Shown here: positions 11,376 to 22,151 of the stretch, in pieces
Layout of the letters: every line of letters begins with the position of its first letter
Position numbering within the stretch: position 1 is the first letter of the stretch
Source of the DNA: Chelydra serpentina
Lineage: Eukaryota > Chordata > Testudines > Chelydridae
Length of the DNA stretch: 64,000 bases
NCBI GenBank assembly: GCA_037349315.1
Contig: JBAIAC010000004.1
Location: 42,287,001-42,351,000, forward strand
Reading direction: 5' to 3'
Notes under the pieces: generated by a model
What the model was told of the DNA's origin: nothing
Databases searched by the model: none
Seen by the model: the letters and a program-made list of their open reading frames with translations, nothing else
Program-made: the position numbers and the translations under genes

Positions 11376-11645
11376 CAGGGCTAGCCCAAGCTTTTTGGCC
11401 GCCCCAAGCAAAAAATAAAAAACAACACAAGCACTGCCCCGGCCGGGGAGCGGAGCACGCCGGCCGCCCCGCTGCCCCGGCCGGGGAGCGGAGCACGCCG
11501 GCCGCCCCGCTGCCCCGGCCGGGGCGCCAGAGAAAGGGGTTTTTTTTTTGGTTTTTTTTTTAAACAAAAAAACCTTGAGTGCCGCCCCCCTCCAGCTGCC
11601 GCCCCAAGCACGTGCTTGGTAGGCTGGTGCCTGGAGCCGGCCCTG
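11376..11645. mobile_element. hAT-like MITE, CAGGGCcgGCt family, with internal GC-rich duplication
   Basis: The termini CAGGGCTAGCCC and GAGCCGGCCCTG are inverted repeats, and the 8-mer GACTTGAT is duplicated exactly at 11368-11375 and 11646-11653. The interior has a 38 bp GC-rich unit in two full copies (11434-11471, 11472-11509) and a partial third. Long reverse-strand frames here are low-complexity translations. Relatives lie at 15337-15495, 31005-31144, 49017-49360 and 51218-51411. Confidence 0.85.
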
Positions 11646-11653
11646 GACTTGAT

Positions 11654-12182
11654 AAACTGATTTTGACATTACATGAAAAAATCACTTTACAGAGAAGAAA
11701 GAGAAAGTAGCCTGGCTTAAGTTGTCAAACATGCCTTATTATGTGGGTTGCCTCTTTTTTTGGGCAGCTAATTGGAGACATCCTGGCTCAATTCTGAAAT
11801 AAAATTCCAGCATCAATATATGGGTGGATCAATATTTCTCAACATATTTTCAGTTCAAATATAGAACTCCCATACAATAGATAATCTCCTAGAACAAGCT
11901 CTTTTTATTTTAGGAAACCAAAAGGAATGATGCTTATGAAACTATGGTGCACAAAATGCTGACCTGCAATTCATCTGGATTTTCTTGTTCCTGCTCATCA
12001 AAATCAAACAGACAAAAAAAATCTCAGCAGGGTTCGTCTGGTTTTTATAAGGGGGTGGGTTTTTAAAGTTCTTTCAGATATATTTATTCTTAAGAGATGG
12101 GACCAAATCCTGCTCGATTTAGCCACATGAGTAATGCTACTGAAGTAAGTATGAATAAGGATCAGTCATATCACCTAGGTTA
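11654..12182. other. Anonymous DNA, no gene seen
   Basis: AT-rich and without recognisable coding or repeat content, apart from a short phrase around 12095-12170 (CCAAATCCTGCTC...AAGGATCAGTC) reminiscent of the small palindromic elements. Confidence 0.35.
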
Positions 12183-12295
12183 GGAAGGATGGTCCCGTGG
12201 TTAAAGCACTAGCCTAGGACTTAGCCGACTAGGAAGTCTCTGTTACAGGCTTCCTGTCTGACCTTGTGCAAGTCATTTAGCATCTCTGGGTAGGC
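12183..12295 (+). repeat. MIR/CORE-type SINE fragment
   Basis: A tRNA-like head (ATGGTCCCGTGGTTAAAGCA) is followed by AGGCTTCCTGTCTGACCTTG and GCAAGTCATTTAGCATCTCT, the conserved core of MIR-type SINEs. The tRNA B box is eroded. It is an ancient, inactive copy. Confidence 0.7.
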
Positions 12296-12484
12296 CGCAC
12301 AACCCACGGCACTGAGACTCCCTGCCTGGGTCGGCAGATGGGGGCTTGCAGGACTCGCACTACGACTCTAAAGATAGTTGTACAGACAGTGCTTTGCAGT
12401 TGTGGTTCAGGCTGGTGCCTGGGAAGAGAGGGGAGGGGTTCTTCAGTCAGTGTAGGTAATCCACTGAAGCCTTCCATCCACCTA

Positions 12485-12602
12485 ACACTAGCTCCACCAG
12501 GATTTAGGTTGGCTTAACTATGCTACTCTGGGTTGGGGATTTTTCACACCTCTGAGCAATGTAGTTAAATCAACCTAATTTTCTAGTGGTAGACCAGGCC
12601 TA
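12485..12602. mobile_element. 3' part of a GTCTACACT-type MITE
   Basis: TTTTTCACACCTCTGAGCAA, GTAGTTAAATCAACCTAA and the terminal CTAGTGGTAGACCAGGCCT match the right half of the copy at 14297-14485. No left terminus is visible, so it is truncated. Confidence 0.55.
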
Positions 12603-12967
12603 TGATAGATAGATGTGTCACATGCTCTGAATTTTAATTTCAGTAGGTAATTAGAGTACAATATTTCTGATAATGTGAACCTGGTTATCTGCAGGCACCC
12701 TGGATGTATAAGTCCACTCTCCTCAGCATGGACCTATCCTGTTCTAAGAGTTGACTTATATGGGGCTTGATCCTGCTTCCATCAAACATAAAGCATATAA
12801 AGACACAACATCAGGTAAAAAAATGGACATTCACAGGAACAAAACTAGATTTGATTTCCTCCAATGAATCCTAGCTCATAGGCAGAGAAAATATTTTGGT
12901 CTTAGCCATGGGCAGAAATAGTGAGTACAACATTTCTATAAGTTAAACACAACTGACATGATACCAT

Positions 12968-13058
12968 GAGCAAAATTTTCAAAAGTGACTTAGGAACTTT
13001 GAAAGTCAATGGCACTTAGGAATATAGGTCACTTTGGTGCTTTTGAGAATTGTACCCT
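12968..13058. repeat. Palindromic MITE
   Basis: The arms AAAATTTTCAAAAGTGACTT and its diverged complement GGTCACTTTGGTGCTTTTGA surround a GAAAGTCAATGGCACTTAGG centre. Nearly the whole element is a hairpin of about 90 bp. It carries no coding sequence. Confidence 0.6.
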
Positions 13059-13191
13059 ATGTAAATAAAGTGACTCCATTTTCTGTGCAATACAATATTA
13101 ATGGACAAAAACACCCTCAAACCTTTCACAAGTTACCATTAGCAGAGTTCCAGAAATACCATACATAGTTAAGATACACACTATAGTTTTC

Positions 13192-13287
13192 CACTGCTTG
13201 CATCCGAAGAAGTGGGTATTGACCCACGAAAGCTTATGCTTCAATACCTCTGTTAGTCTATAAGGTGCCACAGGACCCTTTGTCGCT
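13192..13287 (+). mobile_element. Severely truncated Penelope-like element with 12 bp duplication
   Basis: The segment GCATCCGAAGAAGTGGGTAT, ACCCACGAAAGCTTATGCT and TTAGTCTATAAGGTGCCACA is a terminal segment of a common reptile family. It is flanked by a perfect duplication ACTATAGTTTTC at 13180-13191 and 13288-13299. The duplication length resembles those of the fold-back copies at 16711, 47012 and 62135, supporting one shared integration mechanism. Confidence 0.7.
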
Positions 13288-13299
13288 ACTATAGTTTTC

Positions 13300-14296
13300 A
13301 GTGTTTTTAGCTTTGCTTATCTGAATCTGTTTTCTGCCAAAGTGTGAAGAGATCATATTGACAGTTTACTCATGTATTATACAATAACTGGAGTGCCTTA
13401 GAGTATGTACAGGGTTTAGAATGGGGGTGTTTAAGCAGTTTCATTCCATGGGATGTAATGACATAACTGGAGATAGCTTAGTCTGGGTATTACAATTAGC
13501 CTCATAGAGCAAGAGTTTGATCAGATCGCAGAAAGGTTCCATGTCATTTTATAATGGGACTTTAGAAAACAAAAGCACAAATCAGCATAAGAAATGGATT
13601 CTTGTGCATAAGCATCATGCAAAAAATCACTAGCAGCAGCTCACTGAAGTATTTGCCAGCTATCTTATTTGTGCTCTGGTTCCCGGAGAAGCACTTAATC
13701 CTCTGTGAATAAACTCTGTGAATTTATGGTTAAGTGTAGATAGCAGGGGATAATCTTTGATTACCTGCTGTTTATTTCCAGGGTCTGTTTTGTGTGACAA
13801 TAGATTTTCAGCTGGATTTTTAAAGCTTAATTATTCAGACAACATATTCAGCACCTCTTGCATTGTCACATGTACTGGTGACCTATTTGGTGGAAGATCA
13901 CACAATGGGATGAGGAAGCTTGCTTTTGTCCTTCCTTAGGACCTTTGCACTAAGGTACCAAACAAGGTGAAGTGAACCCAGCAAAATGCCTCTCTCTGTC
14001 ACCTCCTAACTCCTTTAATACAAAAGTATAACCTTTCTGTAGGTTTTTGAACTATCCTATCGAATTTAATTCAGAATTATATCCCTGCAATAGAATTCTA
14101 TAGGATGGCTTAAAAAATTAAAGACAAAAGATCACTCTCTACTGAATTACATAGGGTTTTAAATATTTATTTATTTAGAACCCAGTTGGTTCCATCCCTG
14201 TTACATTCTACAGAACTTTTCAATAAAGGACAGCAGAACACTAAGCCAAATATATATGTATTTTAAATCTCCCACACTAAAGAGACACAGGATATT
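13300..14296. other. Anonymous DNA, no gene seen
   Basis: AT-rich and without recognised repeats or coding domains. A 60-codon frame at 13757-13939 follows a TTTATTTCCAG acceptor-like string, but its protein is not recognisable and the match is probably chance. Confidence 0.35.
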
Positions 14297-14485
14297 TCTA
14301 TACTATAAATGCTACAGCAGCACAGCTGCAGCTACACCACTGTAGCAATGGAAGGGGTTCTTCTGTAACGGTAGTAAATCCACCTCTCCAAGAAGCAGTA
14401 GCTAGGTAGACACTGGGACTTTGGTTGGCTTAATTTTTCACATCCCTGAGTGAGGTCAACCTAACTTTCTAGTGTAGACCAGCCC
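14297..14485. mobile_element. GTCTACACT-type MITE
   Basis: It begins near CTATACTATAAATGCTACAG and ends TTTCTAGTGTAGACCAGCC. The interior ACAGCTGCAGCTACACCACT, TCCACCTCTCCAAGAAGC and TGAGTGAGGTCAACCTAACT is shared with 6366-6610 and 12485-12602. It is non-coding. Confidence 0.65.
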
Positions 14486-14585
14486 CCGTACAAAACAAAG
14501 AACACTTTATGGCCTGCACCTTCTCCTGCTAAAGTCAAAGACAAAATTCCCATTGACTGCAAAGGGAAAGAGACAAATAGTGGCT

Positions 14586-14806
14586 AAGGCTAAGTCTACT
14601 TTAGCATTTTGTCAGTAAAATTTTTGTCAGGCAGTGGTATGAAAAATCACCCCCCGGACCAACATAAGTTTCACCGACAGAAGCACCGGCGTGGACAGTG
14701 CCATGTCGGCAGGAGAAGGTTGTTGGGGGTGCTTTAATTATGCCAACGGGAGAGACCTGTTCCGTACAGCTGTGACGCTAGAATGTCTGTAGTATAGACA
14801 TAACCA
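14586..14806. mobile_element. MITE with GTCTAC-type ends, second type
   Basis: The left end AAGGCTAAGTCTACTTTAGC and right end GTAGTATAGACATAACC form an imperfect inverted repeat. The interior CATAAGTTTCACCGACAGAA and GGGTGCTTTAATTATGCC is unlike the preceding copy, so this is a separate subfamily lying about 100 bp downstream of it. Confidence 0.6.
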
Positions 14807-15336
14807 ATGTGAAAAAGGCATAACCCGTACCCATAAACCAGAGATGGGTGAATTCAGCACCTGTAGTTGTTTTACCTTTCTCATCGAATCAGCAAACTGT
14901 GCATGTGGGCCCCAATTCAGCAAAGCATTTAAACATTCGTTTTGAGGTCAAGTGTTTTACTGGATGATTCTATTAAAATATCACAGATAGACTGTGGTAT
15001 AAAGGTGCGACTCCCATGAAAGGGTTGATTTATGTAAGGCTACTGTTTCCATGGGATTGATCCACCAATGAAAGTTTGTTCTGATGATGTAATGCTTGTA
15101 ACTGGATAATCTGCCAGAGAGCTTTGGTGGCTGAAGTTTTTGTGGAGCCAGTGGGAGCTGGAATGCTCTCTCTGCAGCTTGCTTGTGCAGTTTCAGTTAA
15201 GCTCATGTGCATTAATCTCTTACTAAAATCAGCTATTTTCTTAATTCAGCTCATGAATCTTAAATAGTTTTACTGTAAACACAATTCTTCCTTCATGCCA
15301 GCACTGAAAGTATCACTTACACTTCATCACACCTGA

Positions 15337-15495
15337 CAGGGCCGGCTCCAGCCTTACGGCCGTCCCGAGCAAAAAAAAGCCCAGCCAAAGTGCCTAAGCA
15401 AAAAAACGGCCGCCCCAGAATCCCCGGACTGCCGCCCCTTACAGGGCGCCGCCCCAGAAATGTGCTTTGCCGTCTGGTGCCTGGAGCCGGCCCTG
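15337..15495. mobile_element. hAT-like MITE, CAGGGCCGGCT family
   Basis: The termini CAGGGCCGGCTCCAG and CTGGAGCCGGCCCTG are perfect inverted repeats. The 8 bp duplication ACACCTGA is exact at 15329-15336 and 15496-15503. The interior has the AAAAAAGCCCAGCCAAAGTG phrase also seen at 51218-51411. It is 159 bp and non-coding. Confidence 0.88.
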
Positions 15496-15503
15496 ACACC
15501 TGA

Positions 15504-16696
15504 TGGCACTTACGTGCTAATAAACAAAGAGTACCTGGGTAGCTGAGGGAAGTAATTCATGGAGTTTCAAATATCAGTATGAAGTGCTAGCACACCATAG
15601 TGTACTGCTGCAGTCACCCGTGGCGAGAGTTCAGAAACATTCTAGGGACATCGCTTCACCTCGTTTCACACCTTCATGTGAGCGCCTTATTGCCAAACTC
15701 CCATCTCCCATTCCTTGACCTTCTGCCGAACTGGTCCCCACAGCACAATGTCCCGCAAGGAAAGACAGAACATTTTGTCTGAGTAAGCTTTAAAAATCCA
15801 TTGTCACCCAAACCAGTCCCTGTAGAGGAAGCTCTTTTTTATGGCATTGTTTGGGTTCTTACACCATTCTCTCAAGTAAATGGTCTAGACGGGGCCATTA
15901 AGGCACAGCCCTTAGTAGGGAGGATGTGGGGAGCACACTTAGGAGAGCATAAGGCTACACTTGCGCCTCGGGGAAGTGCAAGAGGGAAGGCTCCCTGTGT
16001 CCACCACAGCTTGTGGAGCCATTCAGGGCCTATTAGGCCAAATGCATTCAACTGTGTTGCAGGGGAGCTCGGATGGTGTATCCCTCCCTGTACAAAACCT
16101 GTGGGAAAAGCACAACTGGTACATTTTGGAGTAAATTCTCAAGAAATGGAGAGGGCAACATTGTGAGGATGAAAACTGCTCCTGAAGGGAGCAACAGGAC
16201 CCATAGCACCCTCCAGAAATGCCTTTGAATACCTGAGAATCCAAAGCAGAGAGAACCCAGTTGTGCATGACGTGTGTGTGTGTGTGAAGTATTATGGGAA
16301 GCTCCTAAACCCTTTCAGTTCCTGCTTTTTGCCTACCTGCAACAGCACCTCTCCTGTTACGACTGACAGGAGCAAAGCCCCTGGGACAGATTAACTCCAC
16401 CACTAGCGGGTAGGCAGTCAACATAAAATAACAGGTTCTGGAGACCCCAGCACAGTGCCCACGTAACACTAAAATCTATATTTACTTTTGCTCATTAAAG
16501 ATTTGTAAGGAGTAGGGCAAAGTCTGAAGGATGGTGACAATGGTTTTCCCCATTGCCTTCTGGCCAGCACAGTTCTGTTAATTATTAAAGGACAGCTGGT
16601 TCTGTGTTAGAAGTTTGGTTTTTGAGGGGGTGAGAGGAGATTTAATGTCATCCTGTGACTTCTGACTATTCAGTCAGGTCTTTGCATTCATTTTTA
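15504..16696. other. Anonymous DNA with one chance-like frame
   Basis: A 121-codon forward frame at 15801-16166 is the longest here. It has no recognised domain and no conserved-looking start context, and the opposite strand is also open, so I do not call it a gene. A (GT)n tract lies at about 16269-16285. Confidence 0.35.
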
Positions 16697-16710
16697 CTAT
16701 GTAACAGTGT

Positions 16711-16831
16711 AAAGAGAACAGGAGTACTTGTGGCACCTTAGAAACTAACATAAATTTGTTAGTCTCTAAGGTGCCACAAGTACTCCTGTTCTTTTTGCTG
16801 ACACAGACTAACACGGCTGCTACTCTGAAAC
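16711..16831 (+). mobile_element. Fold-back Penelope-like copy
   Basis: The element is a hairpin. The phrase AGGAGTACTTGTGGCACCTT near the left is complementary to AAGGTGCCACAAGTACTCCT on the right, separated by only a short loop. It then continues into GACACAGACTAACACGGCTG and ends TACTCTGAAAC. Flanks CTATGTAACAGTGT (16697-16710) and CTATGTAGAAGTGT (16832-16845) match at 12 of 14 positions, indicating a target duplication. It is non-coding. Confidence 0.7.
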
Positions 16832-16845
16832 CTATGTAGAAGTGT

Positions 16846-17440
16846 GTGCTGGGTTCCGTTGTAGGGGCCCTTAATATTTGTTGAGAATGTAAGTTTTGCT
16901 GTCATTAACCATGGTCAAGCAATGCACTGAAGCAGGTGTTTCATTTTAAGTCCTGTTAATTAAGCACATTCTTAAATACTTTGCTGGTTTAGAACTATAG
17001 TATGTTTTTCTTTAAAAAAACCCAAACTGTGTAAGAATTGCCGATAGGGAAACAGTTGTATTCACCTTTAGCATCATTCACCCATGGCAACAAATGGGTT
17101 TCCAGACTCCTCATTTACAGGGAGAATGAAACCTTGTGGGTTAGGTGCCCTCCCCTTCTTAAAAGGAAATTCCTGTTACCGTGTCTAGAACATTAGTATT
17201 CCAGGCTCTTGTCCAGTTGGCCTAATAAGTTGTAAGACCAGTTTGCATTCAGCTTTGCCTGACAGGTTTAATTTCCTCCTTTACCCATGAATATTCCTTG
17301 TGGCTGGAGAGGGTGCTGAGAGCAGTGGAGTTTGCAGGCTGTGTGCTTTCTCAGGCATACCCTCTTGTGGGACGAGACAGCATTTCTTCCCTAGTTTAAT
17401 CCAAGTTCTGATACTAACAGTGGCCTTGGGCAAATAACTG
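16846..17440. other. Anonymous DNA, no gene seen
   Basis: No repeat family, RNA gene or protein domain is recognised. Confidence 0.35.
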
Positions 17441-17539
17441 TGCCAGAATCTGCCACCATTACTCAGGCTGAGTAGTCCCAAGAAGAGCTGGCTACTAAGC
17501 TGCTACTCAGTGTGAGTAAGTGTCAGAATCAGGCCCATA
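17441..17539. repeat. Palindromic element with TACTCAG cores
   Basis: The outer arms TGCCAGAATCTG and GTGTCAGAATCAGG are not perfect mirrors, but the inner ATTACTCAGGCTGAGTAGTC is itself a dyad and recurs as GCTACTCAGTGTGAGTAAGT. It belongs to the same style of short amniote palindromes seen at 713-791. Confidence 0.4.
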
Positions 17540-18524
17540 GAATTTTTTTTTGGGGGGTGGGGGAGAATATCACCTTCTCTCCCTCTCTTTCCTATACACA
17601 TAAAAATACCGATAACTAGATAAACTTTCATGTGAGTTTTTGTTTTTCCATTTAAAAGTTTAACCCCAAAATGCGTGCAAGTCAGTGATACGTTATTTTG
17701 CACTCGTATGCTGACCAGTCTTGGTGCACGCGCACAGCACCCTGCAGAGCTATCTATTGATGTTACTGTTAGGAGCACAAACAAGCCATGAAATAAAAGG
17801 CTGTTGCAAGGCTGTAGGCAGACCAGGAGGGTATGCATTTAATAGGGATTTTAATAAGCCATTTCCTCTGAACTTACAGACCAACCCTTTGAGAATTCCC
17901 AACCCACTGCCATGGGCTAATGCATAAAGGTACTGCAAAATGCCTTCTAATTATGAACTCTGAAGTTTGGAGGAGTCAGGGTTTGACAGTAACACCGCAC
18001 GTTTCCACTCCTGGCCCTGGCTTTCTGAATGTGTGTGTTCAGGTCCTACTAATAGATATTTTTAAAAGAACTAATTAGCCGTGTTTGCTTATTATATTTC
18101 CAGAAATGCTGAGGGACTAATGGTTAACTTGCTCTTAAACCTGCATAAAATGAAAAAACTTTTTTCAGTATTTTTACATACTATTCAGTGTAACTAACTT
18201 ATACCACAATATTGAGTGCCATGGAAAGGCCAGTGTATTAACTGAACCACTTTTCATATTTTACATGCCGTCTTTTGCTAATAGTCCTTAAGATTTGAAT
18301 GTCTAGAAGGCGATGGAACATTCTCAGTGGAGAGCCCTCAGTGCTGGAATTCACTATCCCATTGGTTCAACAGAATCTGAGTCTGTTGACTTTTTTTTTG
18401 CTTATCTAATCACTGTGGGCCAAATCCACACAGGACCACTTATGTGGTGTTTCGCACTCAAAAATTCTGAGGGACGACAGGACAAAAGTAGAAATGGACA
18501 GAGGGGAAGTGATTTGGATGTATT
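17540..18524. other. Anonymous DNA, no gene seen
   Basis: No recognised repeat or coding domain. The frame that starts at 18313 becomes recognisable only at about 18525, where the Penelope-like fragment begins. Confidence 0.35.
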
Positions 18525-19055
18525 CTGCAAAAGAATAAATGGACACAAATCTGACATCAGGAATTGTAACATTCAAAAAACAGTAGAACACTTCAATCTC
18601 CCTGGTCGCTCAATAACAGACCTAAAAGTGGCAATTCAACAAAAAAAAAACAACCTCTTCAAAAATAGATTCCAACGTGAAACTGCAGAACTGGAATTAA
18701 TTTGCAAACTGGACACCATCACATTAGGTCTGAATAAAGACTGGGAGTGGCTGGGTCATTACAAAACCTAAACCTAATTTCCCCCTACTGTTACTCACAC
18801 CTTCTTGTCAACTGTTTGAAATGGGTAACTCATTACGACTACAAAAGTTATTTTTCCTCCCTTGGTATCCTACTGTTAATTGAATTGTCTACTTAGACTG
18901 ACCTCACACTTGGTAAGACAACTCCCATCTTTTAATGTATTTATAGCTGCTCCTGTATTTTCCATTCCATGCATCTCATGAAGTGGGTTCTAGCCCACAA
19001 AAGCTTGTGACCAAATAAATGTGTTAGTCTCTAAAGTGCCACAAGGACTCCTCGT
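18525..19055 (+). mobile_element. Penelope-like element, nuclease C-terminus plus 3' UTR
   Basis: Codons up to the stop at 18771 read CKRINGHKSDIRN, then VEHFNLPGRSITDLKVAIQQ, then a RETAELELICKLDT segment. This is the C-terminal part of the GIY-YIG endonuclease of Penelope-like elements and is closely paralleled by the antisense copy near 57665-57886 (GHSVTDLKVAILQQ). A UTR follows, ending with GAAGTGGGTTCTAGCCCACA and TTAGTCTCTAAAGTGCCACA. The nuclease catalytic N-terminal half and the RT are absent. The frame also extends upstream to 18313 through unrelated sequence, so that start is not biological. Confidence 0.72.
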
Positions 19056-19081
19056 TGTTTCTGCAAGAACTAGGAACCTTC

Positions 19082-19127
19082 AAGTATCAGAGGGGTAGCT
19101 GTGTTAGTCTGGATCTGTAGAAGCAGG
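19082..19127. mobile_element. Penelope-like terminal scrap
   Basis: TATCAGAGGGGTAGCTGTGT followed by TAGTCTGGATCTGTAGAAGC matches the inverted terminal segment of the family represented at 13192-13287. Only about 45 bp is present, so it is either a minimal insertion or a remnant. Confidence 0.45.
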
Positions 19128-20327
19128 TATAAATAAGAGTCAGGCTAGAGATAGCAATAGAAAAGATATATTCTTGAATCAGCAAATGTATGAGTCAATA
19201 TACCCCTCAGTTACACAGGTGCACCTGCATTGAGTTCAAGTTCACTTCAGTGAGCTCAGTAGGGGTTGCCCCTGCGTAAGTGAGGTCAGTATGGAGCTGG
19301 TGAGAAAGGGATGCAAACTTTTAACACGGTGTCTGGAGGGCTAGAATGAGATGAAAGTAATGGGGGCGGAACCTAAAAAATGTTGCATTGGCTTCTTCTG
19401 AATCCGCACATTGCAAACTAAATGGATGCTGAAAATTCCCACCAGAGCTGCTGCTTAAAACCCACCGTCTTTTCTCTAGGGTGTAGACTACATGTAAGCA
19501 CTAGTGAGGGACTTGGAGATAGGACCGGATTAGAAATGTGAGAAGGGGAATTCCTACTGAAGTCAAAGGAGGAGCAGCTGGATCAACTAGTGAAATGCAG
19601 ATAAACAGATCCAAGATGCCAAATTTGTATCCAGATTTTGAACTTCTCAAAGTTCAGGGCTCCTTAGAACTAGGGTTTCAGGTCAGCCCATTATAGAGAA
19701 GAATCCAGTATGAATTTAGGATCAAAATCCAGATTGTGGATCCTTTCTCTCTACTCCCACAGTTTGGGGACAGTCAGTTCCGGGCATGTGGTCTAGGGTC
19801 ATCATTAATTAAATGGATGTGGATGGGCAATAAGTGCCTTTCCTGGCAGAGTCCCTATTGTTTTCTACATCAAAGGAAACAATGAGAGCCAAGGCAGATG
19901 TCACTGGAAACCCCCCCTCTCTTAACACAGTCATCTTGTTAATCAGAACAGAATTTCTTATTTCATCTGAGACAGAGGCCATCACTGCCAGAAAGGACAG
20001 CAAGAGGAGCAGCGGGGGTGGCAGTGCTATTGCTATGGAAGGTGAATAGAATTGCCTTTACTGTCGGTTATTTCTGTAACATTCAGAATAGCTCCTTTTG
20101 TCACATACAGAAATGCACTAAGAGAAGCACAAGAACCAATTGGAACAGAGAACGGGACAACCAATACTGTACATGTCGAGGCAATGTCACAGGCCCAATC
20201 CTGTTTACTTTACTCACATGAAGAAGCCCTCGGATTTCATGAGTATGGACATCAGGACTCAGCTCCGTATCCCTTACTGTCTCCTACTTCTAGAATTGCC
20301 ATGTCTAAGAATAGGATAATGGAATCA
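19128..20327. other. Anonymous DNA, no gene seen
   Basis: Short frames on both strands lack family features. A G/C- and A-mixed region without assigned repeats. Confidence 0.35.
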
Positions 20328-20335
20328 AGTTAGGG

Positions 20336-20655
20336 CACCAGTTCTCAACCAGGGGTCAGGGACAGTGTTAGACTTGCTGGGGCCCAGGGCAGAAAGCTGA
20401 AACGCCGCTGTGTGGGGCTGAAGCCCTGCGGCTCTCAGCCCTGCCACCTGGGGCTGAAGCCAAAGCCTGAGCAACCTAGCTTGGCGGGGACCTCTATGGA
20501 ATGGGGCCCCGGGCAATTGCCCTGCTTGCTACCCCATAATGCTGGCCCTGGATTTTATATGCAGAAAAACAGTTGTTGTGGCACTGGTGGGCCATGGAGT
20601 TTTTATAGCACATTGGGGGAAGGGGGCTCAGAAAGAAAAAGGTTGAGAACCCCTG
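20336..20655. mobile_element. hAT-like MITE, GGTTCTCAA termini
   Basis: The left end CACCAGTTCTCAACC and right end GGTTGAGAACCCCTG are inverted repeats enclosing 320 bp. The interior holds repeats such as GGGGCTGAAGCCCTGCGGCT and GGGGCTGAAGCC. The flanking 8-mers are not clearly identical, so the duplication has decayed or my borders are off by a few bases. Confidence 0.6.
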
Positions 20656-20988
20656 TGGGGTAAATGATTAATAGATCCCCTTGGAGAGACATGGGAAATG
20701 GGCAGTGGACTATTTTCACACACACCTAAAAAAAGCAAACACAAGTACCCTCACAACCCCTTACTGCTATGGCCTAAGGTAACTAGGAAAACCTAAGTTT
20801 TTAAAAAGCATCCTGCACTTCCTGATTGGATCCTTCTTGTCAACTTGCAGTGTCATTACTGGATTCAAACTTTCTGTGCAGTTATACCCATGCATCACTT
20901 GATGTTATGAATCCAAACAGTACACATTTGTGCTTTTAAATGGAAATGGTTGGTGAGAAAAAGTACTTTCATCTCTACTTCAGCTGCC

Positions 20989-21024
<36 letters not shown>

Positions 21025-21969
21025 CCCAAAACCCATCTCTAACAAAAAGCTTGCTTTCCATTTTGTCACATTTCTGGAGGATTCCATGGAAACGGAGGTT
21101 AGAAGCTATTAAAATGCTGAGCATGTAATTAGAGAGACAAGATGGGTGAGGTAATATCTTTTGATGGACCAACTTCTGTACACGTAGCTGGCACTCAACT
21201 AATAATAAACAATAATAAAAAATGAATGAATTCAGTGCTTGCAAAAAGTGCCAAACTCTCTATTTATCTTACCCAGAAAGCAACAATAATACCAGCAGTG
21301 GCAGTTCAAGCTTCCCCCTGCTATCCAGTGGGCTCCAGCCAGGCCTGGAGGGGCCACCTGGAGGATAATGAGGCTTATTTAATCATTGGCCTGTCTGCTG
21401 GAACTGCCAGGGTGCTGAGTGGTTTTGTGATGTGGAAACCTCTCTGCTAGGAACTGAGCCACTAACTAATGTCACATAGTCTGCTAAGAGCAATCAGACC
21501 CTGCTTCCTACCAGACCCAAAGTATGTAAGGCTCCAAGTGTCATTGCACAGACGCTGAGAAAGTCACTCTAAGTCCATTGTTAAGCAACTTTGAGAAAAT
21601 CAAAGGAAAGAAATAAAAAGAAAAGATTCTCTGATCTTCTCTTCTGTCCAGGACCTGGTCACCGGCATAAAGAACATGGTCAGTCAGAGAGCAGCAGTTT
21701 GGCTTAGAAAACTGAGGTTGTACCAGGCAGTGCTCTAGTACTGGATTATTTTAATTAATCAGCTCTTTGGGGCTTGTTCATGATTTCACAAGCCATGTGC
21801 TCACAGCAGCGCAGAAAAACTCAGGAAAAGGGTGTTTATAGTCTGTAGGGCTGTACATGGCTTTTCCTGGGAACTTGTGAAGTCTCAGGCAGAGCAAGTG
21901 GAATCCTGATCATAGGTTACTCCAGGCTGCTAAATACACGCAAGGTGGGGCAGGGAACACTGAGTAGAG
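20656..21969. other. Mostly anonymous; poly(A) run and a Penelope-like scrap inside
   Basis: A 31-nt adenine run occupies 20992-21022. The segment 21127-21176 (GAGACAAGATGGGTGAGGTA, ATATCTTTTGATGGACCAAC) is an antisense scrap of the Penelope-like terminal segment seen at 62135-62338. No gene is recognised. Confidence 0.45.
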
Positions 21970-22151
21970 TGGGGGGAGGGATAGCTCAGTGGTTTGAGCA
22001 TTGGCCTGCTAAACCCAGGGTTGTGAGTTCAATCCTTGAGAGGGCCATTTAGGGATCTGGGGCAAAAATTGGGGATTGGTCCTGCTTTGAGCAGGGGGTT
22101 GGACTAGATGACCTACTAAGGTCCCTTCCAACCCTGATATTCTATGATTCT
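21970..22151 (+). repeat. Cry I type tRNA-Lys-derived SINE
   Basis: The head is tRNA-like, with an A box TAGCTCAGTGG at 21982-21992 and a B box GAGTTCAATCC at 22025-22035, the internal promoter for RNA polymerase III. A tRNA-unrelated body (GGGATCTGGGGCAAAAATTG) follows, then a tail GGTCCCTTCCAACCCTGATA and TTCTATGATTCT shared with CR1 3' ends. This is the organisation of the Cry I SINE of cryptodiran turtles, which is mobilised by CR1-type LINE machinery. The copy looks only lightly diverged. Confidence 0.88.

Noticed and set aside
11167..11669. Overlapping reverse frames of about 76-111 codons rich in Gly, Pro, Arg and Ala
   Set aside because: They translate the GC-rich tandem units of the hAT-like element at 11376-11645.
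15801..16166. 121-codon frame as a gene
   Set aside because: No domain or homolog recognised, and an antisense frame is also open in the same place.
18313..18524. Start of the 152-codon frame as a true gene start
   Set aside because: The recognisable Penelope-like protein begins only at about 18525. The upstream codons are unrelated sequence that happens to be open.
20992..21022. Poly(A) tail of a processed pseudogene
   Set aside because: No upstream gene-like sequence or flanking duplication could be recognised. It is listed only as an A run.
21970..22151. A functional tRNA gene
   Set aside because: The A and B boxes are present, but the cloverleaf is not complete and the unit continues into a SINE body and CR1-type tail.
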